Shown here piece by piece: positions 7,379 to 15,388 of a stretch of 36,103 nt of DNA. The position numbers and the translations under genes were made by a program. The notes beneath the pieces were generated by a model. The model was not told the DNA's origin. It saw only the letters and a list, made by a program, of their open reading frames with translations, and did not search any database. How positions within the stretch are numbered: the first letter of the stretch is position 1; every line of letters starts with the position of its first letter. This DNA comes from a virus. Location: the IMG/VR virus record IMGVR_UViG_3300025880_000039, positions 1 to 36,103 of that record; one strand, 5' to 3'.

Positions 7379-9460
7379 ATGGAACTTAAACCAAAATCAC
7401 GCAGCGAAATTGAGGCCATTGTTCAGGACGCAATCTCAAGTGCAGTGGACTTCATTGAGAGTGAGATCAGCGATGACCGGATCAAGGCTCAGCGCTACTA
7501 TGATGGCGAGGTTGACCTTGGCTATGAGGATGGACGCAGCAAGGTTGTAGCCACAAAAGTACGGGATACTGTACGTTCCGTGAAGCCAAGCCTGATGCGC
7601 ATATTCCTCAGCACAGCCAAGCCCGTTGAATTTGTGCCGCGCGGTCCAGAGGACGTGGCGATGGCTGAGCAGGCCACTGAGTTTATGCACCACGAGTTTA
7701 CCCGGCTCAACGGATACCGTGTCATCAGCGACGCCTTCCAAGATGCGCTGGTCAAAAAACAGGGTATCGTGAAGGCATACTGGATGACATATCCAGAGGC
7801 CGAGATTTTCACATTCACGGACTTATCCGACGATGAGTACACATATCTGGTGGACGATGACAACGTAACTGTGCTTGAGCATAGCGTTGAGATGGCAATC
7901 TCAATGGATCAGATGGGCATGGAAATTGAGCTGCCCGTCCATAGCGTAAAGCTAAGCCGCCAGAAAGAAATGGGCGAGCTGTGCATTGAGAGCGTCCCGC
8001 CGGAAGAGTTCTTCATCAACCGTGATGCACGCAGCTTTGACGATGCGTATATAGTTGCGCACCGCACAGACATGCGCGCTGGCGATTTGATCGCGATGGG
8101 CTACGATCCTGACGTTGTTCTCAAGCTAGATAGCTTGGAAAGCGGGTCAGAAATGACAGAGGCAGAGGTGTATGAGCGCCGTGGCTATGACATGGACACC
8201 TCTGACGATGATGAGCAAGACCCGGCGATGCGCAACGTCACTGTGACGGAAGCGTATATGCGCATTGATGCTGACGGAACTGGCGTGCCAATTCTGCACA
8301 AGCTCACATGCGGCGGCACTGCCTATGAGTTGCTGGACGTTGAGCCATGCGATGAGTTGCCGTTTGCCAAGTTTGAAATCGACCCAGAGCCACACACATT
8401 CTACGGCCGCTCACTGGCCGAGATTGTTATGGATGACCAAGACGCCGCCACATCTGTGCTGCGCTCCATCCTTGATAACGTGGCGATGACAAACAACCCT
8501 CGCCTTGGCATCGTTGAAGGCGCAGTTAATATTGACGACGTTTTAAACAACGAGATTGGCGCAATCGTGCGTATGCGCCAGCCCGGCTCAGTTCAAGAGT
8601 TGTCCGTTCCATTTACTGCCGGGCAGACACTTGGCGCGCTGACATACCTAGATGGCCTCGTAGAGAGCAAGACAGGCGTTTCCAGAGCATCAATGGGCCT
8701 CGACCCAGATGCAATGCAGTCAACCACAAAGGCTGCTGTGCAGGCCACTGTGCAGGCCGCAGCGGGTCAGGTTGAGGTTATGGTGCGCAACCTTGCTGAT
8801 GGTATGCGTGATCTATTTGGCATCATGCTGCGCTTGATGAGCAAGAATGTTGACGAAGAGCAAATGATGCGGATGAATGGCTCGTTTGTGCCAGTTGACC
8901 CGCGCGTTTGGGATCAGTCAATGGACGTGAGCATTAACGTGGGCCTCGGCACTGGCCGTGAGGAAGAGAAGGCTATGGCTCTCAGCCAAGCCCTCCAGAT
9001 GCAAACAATGGTTTATCAAAACTACGGCCCGATGAATGGTTTGGTCAGCTTAACTAATATCCGCAACACATTGGCAGATCAGCTGGCTGTGTCGGGCATA
9101 CGCAACGCCGACCGCTACTTTGCACCAATCACGCCAGAGATTGAAATGCAGATGTTGCAGATGCAGCAACAAGCACAGGCCCAGCAGGGTCAGGCCGCTG
9201 ATCCAAACGCTGCGTTCTTGCAGGCTGAGCAAATGAAGGCTCAGACCAAGGCGCAGACGGATATGGCTAAGTTGCAACTTGAAATGCAGAAGGCTGCCGC
9301 AAATGATGACCTCAAACGGGATCAGATGGCGCAGGACTTGCTGGTTGATGCCGCCAAAATCTATGGCGAATACGGCACAGCGGTTGACGTTGCCCGCGTG
9401 CAGGCTGAGCAGGATAAAATGCGCATGATTGGCGGCATGGCTCAGGGAGTGCCGCAGTAA
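7379..9460 (+). CDS. Portal protein (P22-type)
   Basis: A 693-residue protein, the size of P22-type portals, which form the dodecameric ring for DNA packaging and tail attachment. Supporting segments are an N-terminal helical region, RYYDGEVDLGYEDGRSKVV near residue 40, a DTVRSVKPSLMRIFLST helix, the wing/stem-like PEEFFINRDARSFDDA near 210, and PFxKFEIDPEPHTFYGRSL near 325. Residues about 580-650 form a Gln/Ala-rich helical C-terminus like the portal barrel. AAAGGA precedes the ATG at a good distance. It heads the portal-scaffold-capsid block, which here lies after the ejection genes. Confidence 0.9.
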   Translation: MELKPKSRSEIEAIVQDAISSAVDFIESEISDDRIKAQRYYDGEVDLGYEDGRSKVVATKVRDTVRSVKPSLMRIFLSTAKPVEFVPRGPEDVAMAEQATEFMHHEFTRLNGYRVISDAFQDALVKKQGIVKAYWMTYPEAEIFTFTDLSDDEYTYLVDDDNVTVLEHSVEMAISMDQMGMEIELPVHSVKLSRQKEMGELCIESVPPEEFFINRDARSFDDAYIVAHRTDMRAGDLIAMGYDPDVVLKLDSLESGSEMTEAEVYERRGYDMDTSDDDEQDPAMRNVTVTEAYMRIDADGTGVPILHKLTCGGTAYELLDVEPCDELPFAKFEIDPEPHTFYGRSLAEIVMDDQDAATSVLRSILDNVAMTNNPRLGIVEGAVNIDDVLNNEIGAIVRMRQPGSVQELSVPFTAGQTLGALTYLDGLVESKTGVSRASMGLDPDAMQSTTKAAVQATVQAAAGQVEVMVRNLADGMRDLFGIMLRLMSKNVDEEQMMRMNGSFVPVDPRVWDQSMDVSINVGLGTGREEEKAMALSQALQMQTMVYQNYGPMNGLVSLTNIRNTLADQLAVSGIRNADRYFAPITPEIEMQMLQMQQQAQAQQGQAADPNAAFLQAEQMKAQTKAQTDMAKLQLEMQKAAANDDLKRDQMAQDLLVDAAKIYGEYGTAVDVARVQAEQDKMRMIGGMAQGVPQ

Positions 9461-9702
9461 TGACAACAGAAATACGCATCGAGGCCGATGAGGCACGTCG
9501 CTTGAAAAACGACACTGCATTTAAGCAGTTCATGCAGAGTGTGCGCGAAAATCAAATGCAGATTTTCGCAAGCAGTGGGGCGGCTGACGTAGCCGCCCGT
9601 GAGGAGGCGCACGCGATAATCCGTGCGCTTAACCAGATCGAAGTGAACCTTGACGCCGCGCTTGCGGCAGAGACACTTTTGGATCGCAAACAGAGGAAGT
9701 AG
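9460..9702 (+). CDS. Small head-module protein between portal and scaffold
   Basis: An 80-residue, highly charged and helical protein with no recognised domain. Its start overlaps the portal stop (TAATG) and the scaffold gene begins 6 bases after its end, so it is translated as part of the head module. Proteins of this size in this slot are common in short-tailed marine phages, and a head assembly role is plausible but unproven. Residues 1-45 and 50-80 look like two long helices. Confidence 0.7.
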   Translation: MTTEIRIEADEARRLKNDTAFKQFMQSVRENQMQIFASSGAADVAAREEAHAIIRALNQIEVNLDAALAAETLLDRKQRK

Positions 9703-9707
9703 CACCG

Positions 9708-10697
9708 ATGGAATCGACTACCCTAGAACAAGCCGCAGAAAGCCTGCTGGCAACCTCCGAGGAAGTATCCGCAGGAGGAGATAATCTTGACGCAGCCGTT
9801 GATGAAATTACTGAACCCGATGACGATCAGGTTGAGGAAGTCGAAGCTGGCGGTGAAGAGCAAGATGACGTTGAGGCATCCAGCGAAGATCAGGATGAGT
9901 ATGATCTTGATGATGTCGAGGTTGACGACGAAGACCCTGTAGAGGCTACTGAAGACACCACTGTTTTCTCCGTCAAGGTTGACGGCAAGGAAGAACAGTG
10001 GACACTGGATCAGTTAAAGCAATCTGCTGCGGGACAAGCGGCAATTAATAAGCGGTTTCAAGAAGTTGCTGAGGCGCGCAAGCAAATTCAGCAACATGCA
10101 GCCGCATTGCAACAGCAGCAGCAGCAAATCATGCAGCTGCACCAGCAAGCGCAAAACGGTGGACTGCAAGCTCCAACCCCGCCAACACGAGAGCTATTTG
10201 AAAGTGACCCAATCGGGTACATGGAAGAAAAGCTCAAGTATGACGAGGCTCACGCACAGTACGCCCAAAATATGCAGCAACTAAACCAAGTGCAGCAGCA
10301 ACGGACGCAGGCTCAAGAACAGGCACGTCAAGCCTACCTTCAAGAGCAAGCCGAAATTCTGCAAAAGCACATTCCTGAATTTGCCGACCCCGATAAGGGA
10401 GACAAGCTCAAGAATAGTTTAGTCCAAACTGGCGTCCAGTACGGCTTTACGGAGCAAGAAATGTCGGCGGTTACAGACTCACGTTATGTGCGGGCATTGA
10501 ATGATGCGCGCAAGTATCGCGAGCTGGTTGCGAAGCGCAAATCAGTACAGGCCAAAGGCGAGAAAGCCCGGCCAGTGGTGAAAGCTGGAGCGAAAAAGCG
10601 AAATGATGGCAACGCTGCAACTCGTAACAAGGCGAAAACTCGCTTGCAGAAAACTGGCTCAATCGACGACGCATTGAGCTTGATCTTAAATCAGTAA
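9708..10697 (+). CDS. Scaffolding protein
   Basis: A 329-residue protein expected to direct capsid assembly and then leave the prohead. Residues 20-85 are extremely acidic (Asp/Glu runs). Residues about 115-215 are Gln-rich coiled coil. The C-terminal 60 residues are strongly basic, as is typical where scaffolds touch the coat protein. It lies directly between portal and major capsid genes. Sequence identity of scaffolds is poorly conserved, so the call rests on composition, length and position. Confidence 0.85.
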   Translation: MESTTLEQAAESLLATSEEVSAGGDNLDAAVDEITEPDDDQVEEVEAGGEEQDDVEASSEDQDEYDLDDVEVDDEDPVEATEDTTVFSVKVDGKEEQWTLDQLKQSAAGQAAINKRFQEVAEARKQIQQHAAALQQQQQQIMQLHQQAQNGGLQAPTPPTRELFESDPIGYMEEKLKYDEAHAQYAQNMQQLNQVQQQRTQAQEQARQAYLQEQAEILQKHIPEFADPDKGDKLKNSLVQTGVQYGFTEQEMSAVTDSRYVRALNDARKYRELVAKRKSVQAKGEKARPVVKAGAKKRNDGNAATRNKAKTRLQKTGSIDDALSLILNQ

Positions 10698-10717
10698 GTC
10701 TTTGAAAGGACACACCA

Positions 10718-11674
10718 ATGGCACAGCCAGCACAGACATTCGATTCATACGATTCCGTAGGAATTAGGGAAGACCTCAGCAATGTTATTCATAACATTTC
10801 CCCAGAGGAAACTCCATTTTACAGCAAGTCTGCTAAAAAATCTGCCAAGAATACTTTGGTAGAGTGGCAGACAGATAGCCTTCGTGCTTCCGCTGCAAAC
10901 GCTCACATTGAGGGCGATGCAACGGCAGGCGAAGCTCGCTCCGCTACAACACGTCTCGGCAACTACACACAAATCTTCAAAAACGCTGTTGTCGTTCCAG
11001 ACACAGACGAAGGTTTGGACAAAGCTGGTCGTGCAAAAGAAGTTGCATACCAAACTTTGAAAATCGCCAAAGAGCAAAAATTGGACATCGAAAAAGCACT
11101 TTTCGACAACAATGCTCGCGCTGCTGGTAACTCCACCACAGCCCGTGAACTTGCTGGCGCTCCTGCATGGATCAACACCAACACCGACTTCGGTGCCAAC
11201 GAAGGTGCTGACCCAACTGGCGACGGTACAGATGCTCGTACTGATGAGACCACAACTTTGATTGCGTTCTCACAGGCTCGTTTCGACGGCGTTATGCAGT
11301 CCATCTGGGAAGAAGGCGGCAAGCCAGACACAGTTTATTTGTCTGCTTTCCAAATGAATGTAGCTCTGGGCTTCACAGGTAACAACAACCAGCGTTCAGC
11401 AGTACAAGCTGGCGATGAGCGTGTTATCAAATCCTTGGCAGTATATGTAACCCCTTGGGGAAGCGTAGAATTTATGCCAAGCCGTGAGAACCGTTCCCGT
11501 GACATCTTCATCATGCAAGATGACATGTGGGAAGTTGCATCCCTGCGCGGCACAAAGAACGTAGCTTTGGCAAAAACTGGCGACAACACTACTCGCCAAG
11601 TTGTAACAGAGCTTACACTTTGCGCCAAAAATGAAGCTGCTAACGGCGGCATCTTCGACAACACAACTTCTTAA
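10718..11674 (+). CDS. Major capsid protein (DUF5309/SU10-like)
   Basis: A 318-residue protein with the typical opening of SU10/DUF5309 coat proteins: FDSYDSVGIREDLSNVI, then ISPEETPFYSKSAKK and VEWQTDSL within the first 60 residues. Later hallmarks are a long helix ending in EKALFDN near 130, an acid loop, and the segment LAVYVTPWGSVEFMPSREN near 245, followed by LRGTKNVALAKTGD. The fold is expected to be HK97-like. A strong GAAAGGA site precedes the ATG. Codon use is visibly more T-ending and uniform than in neighbours, consistent with high expression. A stem-loop terminator follows at once. Confidence 0.93.
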   Translation: MAQPAQTFDSYDSVGIREDLSNVIHNISPEETPFYSKSAKKSAKNTLVEWQTDSLRASAANAHIEGDATAGEARSATTRLGNYTQIFKNAVVVPDTDEGLDKAGRAKEVAYQTLKIAKEQKLDIEKALFDNNARAAGNSTTARELAGAPAWINTNTDFGANEGADPTGDGTDARTDETTTLIAFSQARFDGVMQSIWEEGGKPDTVYLSAFQMNVALGFTGNNNQRSAVQAGDERVIKSLAVYVTPWGSVEFMPSRENRSRDIFIMQDDMWEVASLRGTKNVALAKTGDNTTRQVVTELTLCAKNEAANGGIFDNTTS

Positions 11675-11685
11675 TTGTGTAAATT

Positions 11686-11710
11686 GGGGGCGGCCTGTGT
11701 CGCCCCCTTT
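11686..11710 (+). terminator. Intrinsic terminator after the capsid gene
   Basis: GGGGGCG at 11686-11692 pairs perfectly with CGCCCCC at 11701-11707 across an 8-base loop, followed by TTT. It lies 12 bases after the capsid stop and would limit read-through, letting capsid mRNA be produced in excess. Confidence 0.8.
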
Positions 11711-11728
11711 CACCATCTGGAGGCTTAA

Positions 11729-11980
11729 ATGAAAAAAGTTATTGTAAACGCGCTGAAGATGAAGTGCAGCAAAGGCCGGATTGAGAAGGGCGAAACAGTT
11801 ATTCTCTCCGATGAAGAAATTGAAAAAATCACCAAAATTCGCCCAGCCATCTTAACTGTGCTGGAAGACGTAAAGCCAGTGGCCGCTGCGCCAGCTAAAC
11901 CCGCAAAAACCAATGGCGCGAAGGTTGCCAAAAAGCCAACTAAAAGGTCGATCAATGTTAAAAGCAAATCACTCAACTAA
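11729..11980 (+). CDS. Small protein after capsid gene, basic tail
   Basis: An 83-residue protein with a short beta-like N-terminal domain (KKVIVNALKMKCSKGRIEKG, then LSDEEIEKI) and an Ala/Pro/Lys-rich disordered C-terminus from residue 50. CTGGAGG lies 8-14 bases ahead of the ATG. Its last 26 bases overlap the next gene. Position just after the coat gene suggests a head-associated or completion role, but no family was recognised. Confidence 0.7.
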   Translation: MKKVIVNALKMKCSKGRIEKGETVILSDEEIEKITKIRPAILTVLEDVKPVAAAPAKPAKTNGAKVAKKPTKRSINVKSKSLN

Positions 11981-12263
11981 GGTCTCGGAAAAGTTTACCG
12001 TTGACGATGATAAGATCATTATCAAGAAAACCTTTGACGCATCCCACATGCTCAAGGACGCGGCACAAGCGCGTGAGGTAACGCAAAACAGCTTTGGCTC
12101 AGACTACAAGCATGTGGGCAACGTAGACATGGGCTTGCTGGCCATATGGCTTAAAGAGGCAGGTGTATCATGGACTGATACACAAGCGGTCAAAGATGTG
12201 TTAAAACGTAAGCTAATGAGCAACGAATTTAGCGCCCTTCGGGTCTGGGAAGGCAGTTACTGA
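11955..12263 (+). CDS. Conserved-looking phage protein of unknown function
   Basis: A 102-residue protein whose ATG at 11955 lies within the previous gene, preceded by an AAAGG purine site. It opens with a beta-rich segment (EKFTVDDDKIIIKKTFD) and continues with helices including GNVDMGLLAIWLKEAGV and VKDVLKRKL. No catalytic motif was seen. An upstream in-frame start at 11913 is possible but would lie deeper in the previous gene and lacks a clear ribosome site. The gene bridges the head and lysis modules; function unknown. Confidence 0.7.
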   Translation: MLKANHSTKVSEKFTVDDDKIIIKKTFDASHMLKDAAQAREVTQNSFGSDYKHVGNVDMGLLAIWLKEAGVSWTDTQAVKDVLKRKLMSNEFSALRVWEGSY

Positions 12264-12264
12264 A

Positions 12265-12498
12265 ATGGAAATGGACGCAATCTTGAATATACTATTCGGA
12301 GTTGTCATCGCTGGCATTAGCTGGTGGTTAAAGACGCAACGCGAAGAGCTGGATCGCCTTCGTATTTTGCTTAATCGAACCCGCGAAGAAATGGCTAAAG
12401 AATACGTCACAAAGTCTGACAGCTCTGAGGTTCTTTCTCAAATTATGAATAAGTTTGATCGGCTTGAAGAAAAAATTGACCGGCTAATGGAGCGGTAA
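12265..12498 (+). CDS. Membrane-anchored coiled-coil protein, lysis-region
   Basis: A 77-residue protein with one N-terminal membrane helix (ILNILFGVVIAGISWWL, residues 6-22) and then a continuous charged coiled coil to the end, including EKIDRLMER. This layout resembles an inner-membrane spanin or a XhlA-like lysis accessory protein, but neither family can be confirmed. It starts one base after the preceding stop (TGAAATG). Its place at the head of the lysis cassette supports a role in lysis. Confidence 0.6.
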   Translation: MEMDAILNILFGVVIAGISWWLKTQREELDRLRILLNRTREEMAKEYVTKSDSSEVLSQIMNKFDRLEEKIDRLMER

Positions 12499-12499
12499 A

Positions 12500-12973
12500 A
12501 TGATTGAGGTTCTCGCTCTCGCAAGTGCGGTTAGCACTATCGCAGGCGGGATCAGCTCCGCCGTTCAGGCTGGCAAGGACGTTGGCTCTGTGCTGCCGCA
12601 GTTTGGCAAGCTGGCCAAATTAGAGGCTGACATTCACCTCGCGGAGCAAGGCCGACACAAAGGCCCACTTGGCAGGCTTACCTCAACTGAGGAAGAAGGC
12701 TTTGCAATTGCCAATGCCAAGATAAAACATAAGGAAGCTATGGATACCCTTCGCAGCCATTGCCAGCTATATGGACCGCCGGGCATGTGGGAGACAGTCC
12801 AACGTGAGATGGGCGCAGCCAGAGCGCGGCAGAAACGTGCGCTTGAGGAGCAAGCCGCTAAACGTGACCGCATCTTTTACTTCATTACGATTGCGGTCGC
12901 CTGCATAGTTTTTGCAGTCGGCAGCGGCGGCTTGCTCTGGCTCGCAGCCTTGCTAGCGGATGAGGTGAGATAA
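12500..12973 (+). CDS. Putative membrane protein in lysis cassette
   Basis: A 157-residue protein with a small-residue-rich N-terminus (residues 1-30, LASAVSTIAGGISSAVQAG), a charged central region, and one clear C-terminal membrane helix (residues about 127-151, with IAVACIVFAVGSGG). Lys/Arg residues at 115-123 before the helix suggest an N-in orientation. Its stop overlaps the ATG of the next small gene (TAATG). Function unknown; the context is lysis, so a holin partner or anchor is conceivable. Confidence 0.6.
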   Translation: MIEVLALASAVSTIAGGISSAVQAGKDVGSVLPQFGKLAKLEADIHLAEQGRHKGPLGRLTSTEEEGFAIANAKIKHKEAMDTLRSHCQLYGPPGMWETVQREMGAARARQKRALEEQAAKRDRIFYFITIAVACIVFAVGSGGLLWLAALLADEVR

Positions 12974-13137
12974 TGTGGGTGCTTCTTTGGTTTCAGCTTT
13001 CTGCAAGCGTAGTTCACTTCGAGGTTGGGCAGTATGGCTCTGAAAAAGATTGCACGGATGAGCTGCGCAGGGCGTCTGTTCTGGTGACGAAGAACAATGA
13101 GTATCTGCAATGCTTAAAAATTACGAAAGGTAAATAG
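12973..13137 (+). CDS. Small exported-like cysteine protein
   Basis: A 54-residue product with a short hydrophobic leader (MWVLLWFQLSASVVHF) followed by a YGSEKDC helix, VLVTKNNEYLQC and a basic end. It overlaps the previous stop and is followed one base later by a holin-like gene. Its pattern of an aromatic residue, Glu, Cys, helix, second Cys, Lys resembles the product at 13731-13919, so the two may be diverged copies of one small periplasmic protein. Function unknown. Confidence 0.6.
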   Translation: MWVLLWFQLSASVVHFEVGQYGSEKDCTDELRRASVLVTKNNEYLQCLKITKGK

Positions 13138-13138
13138 A

Positions 13139-13390
13139 ATGGCACACACGATACTTGATGACTGGAAAGTTCTGCCGCGTTTGATGATGCTGGCAGTTAC
13201 TGTGCTGACCTATCAGGCGGTGCATTGGTTTATGGGGTTAGATGATCCCAGCGTTGCTCAGTCAGGGCTTGTCAGCGTGTGTATGGGGGCGCTCACAGGC
13301 TGCTTTGGCATCTGGATGGGTAAGGAGTCCAAAACAAGCGTAACCAACACTGGTTCAAGCTCAAAAGTAGAGTATGAGGTGGGGCAATGA
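13139..13390 (+). CDS. Holin candidate, two membrane segments
   Basis: An 83-residue protein with two probable membrane helices, residues about 12-30 (LPRLMMLAVTVLTYQAV) and 39-60 (AQSGLVSVCMGALTGCFGIW), a short charged N-terminus and a polar C-terminal tail. This is the layout of a small class II holin. GAAAGG lies ahead of the ATG. The stop overlaps the next gene. A companion holin-like gene follows, so either may be holin and the other antiholin. Confidence 0.65.
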   Translation: MAHTILDDWKVLPRLMMLAVTVLTYQAVHWFMGLDDPSVAQSGLVSVCMGALTGCFGIWMGKESKTSVTNTGSSSKVEYEVGQ

Positions 13391-13731
13391 TTGGCCAAAT
13401 CATAGGATCACTCGGCGGTCTGGCTGCAAGCTACATTGACGGCAAGACTGCCGTGAAGAAAGCGGAAGCCGAGACCAAGATGAAAATTGCTACTGGCGAG
13501 ATCAGCTGGGAGCAGGCTGCCATCGAGGCCAGCAATAATTCGTGGAAAGATGAGGCGTGGACAGTGGCCTTCATAGCCATAGTTCTTGGCAGCTTCATAC
13601 CGGGCATCCAGCCTTACATGGCGCAGGGTTTTGCTAATCTGGACGCTGCGCCAGAGTGGTTTCAGTGGGCAATGTACGCTTCGATTGCGGCGAGCTTTGG
13701 CATACGCACGGTAAAGGGGTTGAAAAAGTAA
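13387..13731 (+). CDS. Holin candidate, three-membrane-segment type
   Basis: A 114-residue protein with a hydrophobic start, an amphipathic helix rich in Lys/Glu (residues 20-45), the segment ASNNSWKDEAWT typical of this phage holin-like family, then hydrophobic segments near 60-76 (FIAIVLGSFIPGI) and 92-108 (WAMYASIAASFG) and a basic tail KGLKK. The order recalls three-segment holins of marine phages and gene transfer agents. It overlaps both neighbours (ATGA start, TAATG end), so it is translated within the lysis cassette. Confidence 0.65.
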   Translation: MIGQIIGSLGGLAASYIDGKTAVKKAEAETKMKIATGEISWEQAAIEASNNSWKDEAWTVAFIAIVLGSFIPGIQPYMAQGFANLDAAPEWFQWAMYASIAASFGIRTVKGLKK

Positions 13732-13919
13732 TGTTCCTCGCGGCCCTACTGATATGCTCAACATTGGAGGCACAATCCTGTGTGGTCGTCGCAAATACGA
13801 ACAATATATGGTACAACGAGGCTAAGTGTCAGGCAGACGCGATGAACTTGGCGCTTGAACTGGTTGACAAGGGCTTTGCTGTAAGGCCGTATTGCTTCAA
13901 GGTAGGAGACAGCACATGA
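13731..13919 (+). CDS. Small exported-like cysteine protein, second copy
   Basis: A 62-residue protein with a signal-peptide-like start (MFLAALLICSTLEAQS) and a mature part with WYNEAKC, a helix and PYCFKV. The preferred ATG overlaps the preceding stop; a longer start at 13656 would lie within the holin gene. Its Cys/aromatic spacing matches the product at 12973-13137. It may be secreted to the periplasm and act in lysis, perhaps as a spanin-like or inhibitor protein, but no lipobox is clear. Confidence 0.6.
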   Translation: MFLAALLICSTLEAQSCVVVANTNNIWYNEAKCQADAMNLALELVDKGFAVRPYCFKVGDST

Positions 13920-14176
13920 GCAGAACTACACCAGCGAAGGGCAAGGCCCGAGTTAAAGTTACATCAAGCGGGCGTAAAGTCAGCTACGGTCAAGCGGGCA
14001 AAGCGAAAGACGGCGGGCCACGGGTCAAGCCCGGCACGTCCAAGGGTGATGCGTATTGCGCGCGTTCTGCCGCGCAGAAGAAAAAGTTTCCCAAGGCTGC
14101 GGCTGATCCAAATAGCCCGCTAAATCTTTCACGCAAGCGCTGGAAATGCTCCGGCACTAAATCGAAGAGGACTTAA
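13916..14176 (+). CDS. Small basic phage protein (DUF6321-like)
   Basis: An 86-residue, Lys/Arg-rich protein. The block GPRVKPGTSKGDAYCARSA, followed by KKFPKAAADPNSPLNLSRKRWKCSG, matches what I recall of the DUF6321 family found next to phage lysis genes. Two Cys and conserved Trp suggest a compact basic fold that could bind DNA or RNA. Start overlaps the previous stop (ATGA) and GTAGGAG precedes it. Function unknown. Confidence 0.75.
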   Translation: MSRTTPAKGKARVKVTSSGRKVSYGQAGKAKDGGPRVKPGTSKGDAYCARSAAQKKKFPKAAADPNSPLNLSRKRWKCSGTKSKRT

Positions 14177-14180
14177 TGAA

Positions 14181-14330
14181 ATGGGACTGTATTCAAACAT
14201 CGCAAAAAAGCGTGCGCGCATTAAAGCCGGAAGCGGAGAGAAAATGCGCAAGCCCGGCACTAAAGGAGCGCCAACGGCCAGTGCATTTAAAGCGGCTGCC
14301 AAGACAGCAAAGAAAAAGGCTAAAAAATGA
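14181..14330 (+). CDS. Tiny basic phage protein
   Basis: A 49-residue protein, almost wholly basic, starting MGLYSNIAKKRARIKAGSGE, then MRKPGTKGAPTASAF and an Ala/Lys tail. I recognise this pattern from small proteins paired with the DUF6321-like gene in phages. It starts 4 bases after that gene and its stop overlaps the endolysin ATG (ATGA), so all three are coupled. Its role is unknown. Confidence 0.75.
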   Translation: MGLYSNIAKKRARIKAGSGEKMRKPGTKGAPTASAFKAAAKTAKKKAKK

Positions 14331-14947
14331 GCAAGGCAATGGCAACGCTCCAAGCTAAAATCGGCACAACAGCCGATGGCGAGTTTGGCCCGAATACAGC
14401 GCGAGCAATCGCAAAGCACTTCAACCTATCCCCGGCGCGTGGCGCACACTTGATGGGTCAGGCATCGCATGAAAGCGGTGGCTTCAAGCGCACCCGTGAG
14501 AGCCTGTATTACAGCACGCCAGAACGCATCCAAGCCGTCTGGCCATCTCGCTTCCCAACCGTTGCCGATGCAGAGCCGTATGCCAAAAACCCAACAGGGC
14601 TTGCTGGCAAGGTTTACGCTGGCCGCATGGGCAATGAGAATGAAGCGCAGGCTAGCCTGTACATTGGGCGAGGTTTCTTGCAGCTTACCGGGCGTAATAA
14701 TTATCGGGCGTTTGCGTCTGACATGGGAGTGCCGAAGGTTATGACCGACCCAGACTTGGTGGCTGACGAATATGCCTTTGAGACTGCGCTGTGGTTCTTC
14801 AATAAGAATGGGTTGTTTGACATTGCAGACGAGGGCGTAACGAATGACGCCATCAAGCGCATCACGCGCAGGGTGAACGGCGGCTATCATGGTCTGGATG
14901 ATCGAAGCAACCAGAGCAAGAAAATCCACACTTGGCTCATGGCCTAG
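14327..14947 (+). CDS. Endolysin, GH19 chitinase-like
   Basis: A 206-residue lysis enzyme of glycoside hydrolase family 19, cleaving peptidoglycan glycan strands. Residues 1-30 resemble a short peptidoglycan-binding-type repeat (DGEFGPNTARAIAK). The catalytic domain follows: ASHESGGF with the likely acid Glu49, a YYSTPERIQAVWPSRF segment, and the hallmark YIGRGFLQLTGRNNY at 112-126. The C-terminus has ITRRVNGGYHGLDDR. No signal peptide is seen, so release would need the holin candidates just upstream. It closes the lysis cassette. Confidence 0.93.
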   Translation: MSKAMATLQAKIGTTADGEFGPNTARAIAKHFNLSPARGAHLMGQASHESGGFKRTRESLYYSTPERIQAVWPSRFPTVADAEPYAKNPTGLAGKVYAGRMGNENEAQASLYIGRGFLQLTGRNNYRAFASDMGVPKVMTDPDLVADEYAFETALWFFNKNGLFDIADEGVTNDAIKRITRRVNGGYHGLDDRSNQSKKIHTWLMA

Positions 14948-14948
14948 T

Positions 14949-14966
14949 TTAGCTAAGTTAGCTAAG
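14949..14966. repeat. Tandem 9-mer before a GTG start
   Basis: TTAGCTAAG occurs twice head to tail and its last G is the first base of the GTG start at 14966. The core TTAGCTAA is palindromic. It fills the whole gap after the endolysin stop and leaves no good ribosome site, so it may control translation or bind a regulator. Confidence 0.7.
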
Positions 14967-15349
14967 TGGCGAAGCAAGATCAAAAAGCAAGCGCGGCGGT
15001 GGGTAGGGCCGGAGAGCATTTAGCTCTCGCCTACTTATCGCTTGCTGGATACATCTGCACGTTGTGCCAGATTAAAGATCACGATGCGTATATACAAACG
15101 GATACACAGACGTTGACCTTGCAGGTTAAAACCGCAAGCAAGACGCACAAGACCACCAATAGATACGCATTCCACACGCCGAAAAAGAACGTCGATGTGT
15201 CAGACGTGTTTGCGTTTGTATCTATTGATTTAGGCGCTGTGATCTTCCGCCGGGGTGATGAGCTGACCTCTGTGACAACATACATTTCGCCAGAGGAATT
15301 TATGGATGAAAAGCAGTCAATGCAAAAAACATTCGACAGCTTCAAATAA
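14966..15349 (+). CDS. PD-(D/E)XK-like endonuclease
   Basis: A 127-residue protein with a compact restriction-nuclease-like core: AVGRAGEHLALAYLSLAGY (Glu in the first helix), CQIKDHDAYIQ (candidate metal-binding Asp), then LTLQVKTA (the xVK element). This fits group-I-intron-type or archaeal-type PD-(D/E)XK endonucleases. The start is a GTG, since the next ATG would remove the core. It is the last plus-strand gene before the minus-strand operon. It could serve in DNA processing or against host or competing DNA; that is inference. Confidence 0.65.
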   Translation: MAKQDQKASAAVGRAGEHLALAYLSLAGYICTLCQIKDHDAYIQTDTQTLTLQVKTASKTHKTTNRYAFHTPKKNVDVSDVFAFVSIDLGAVIFRRGDELTSVTTYISPEEFMDEKQSMQKTFDSFK

Positions 15350-15388
15350 TCGCTTGTGACCGAGTGCGGCTTTCATTACAAAGTTTGA

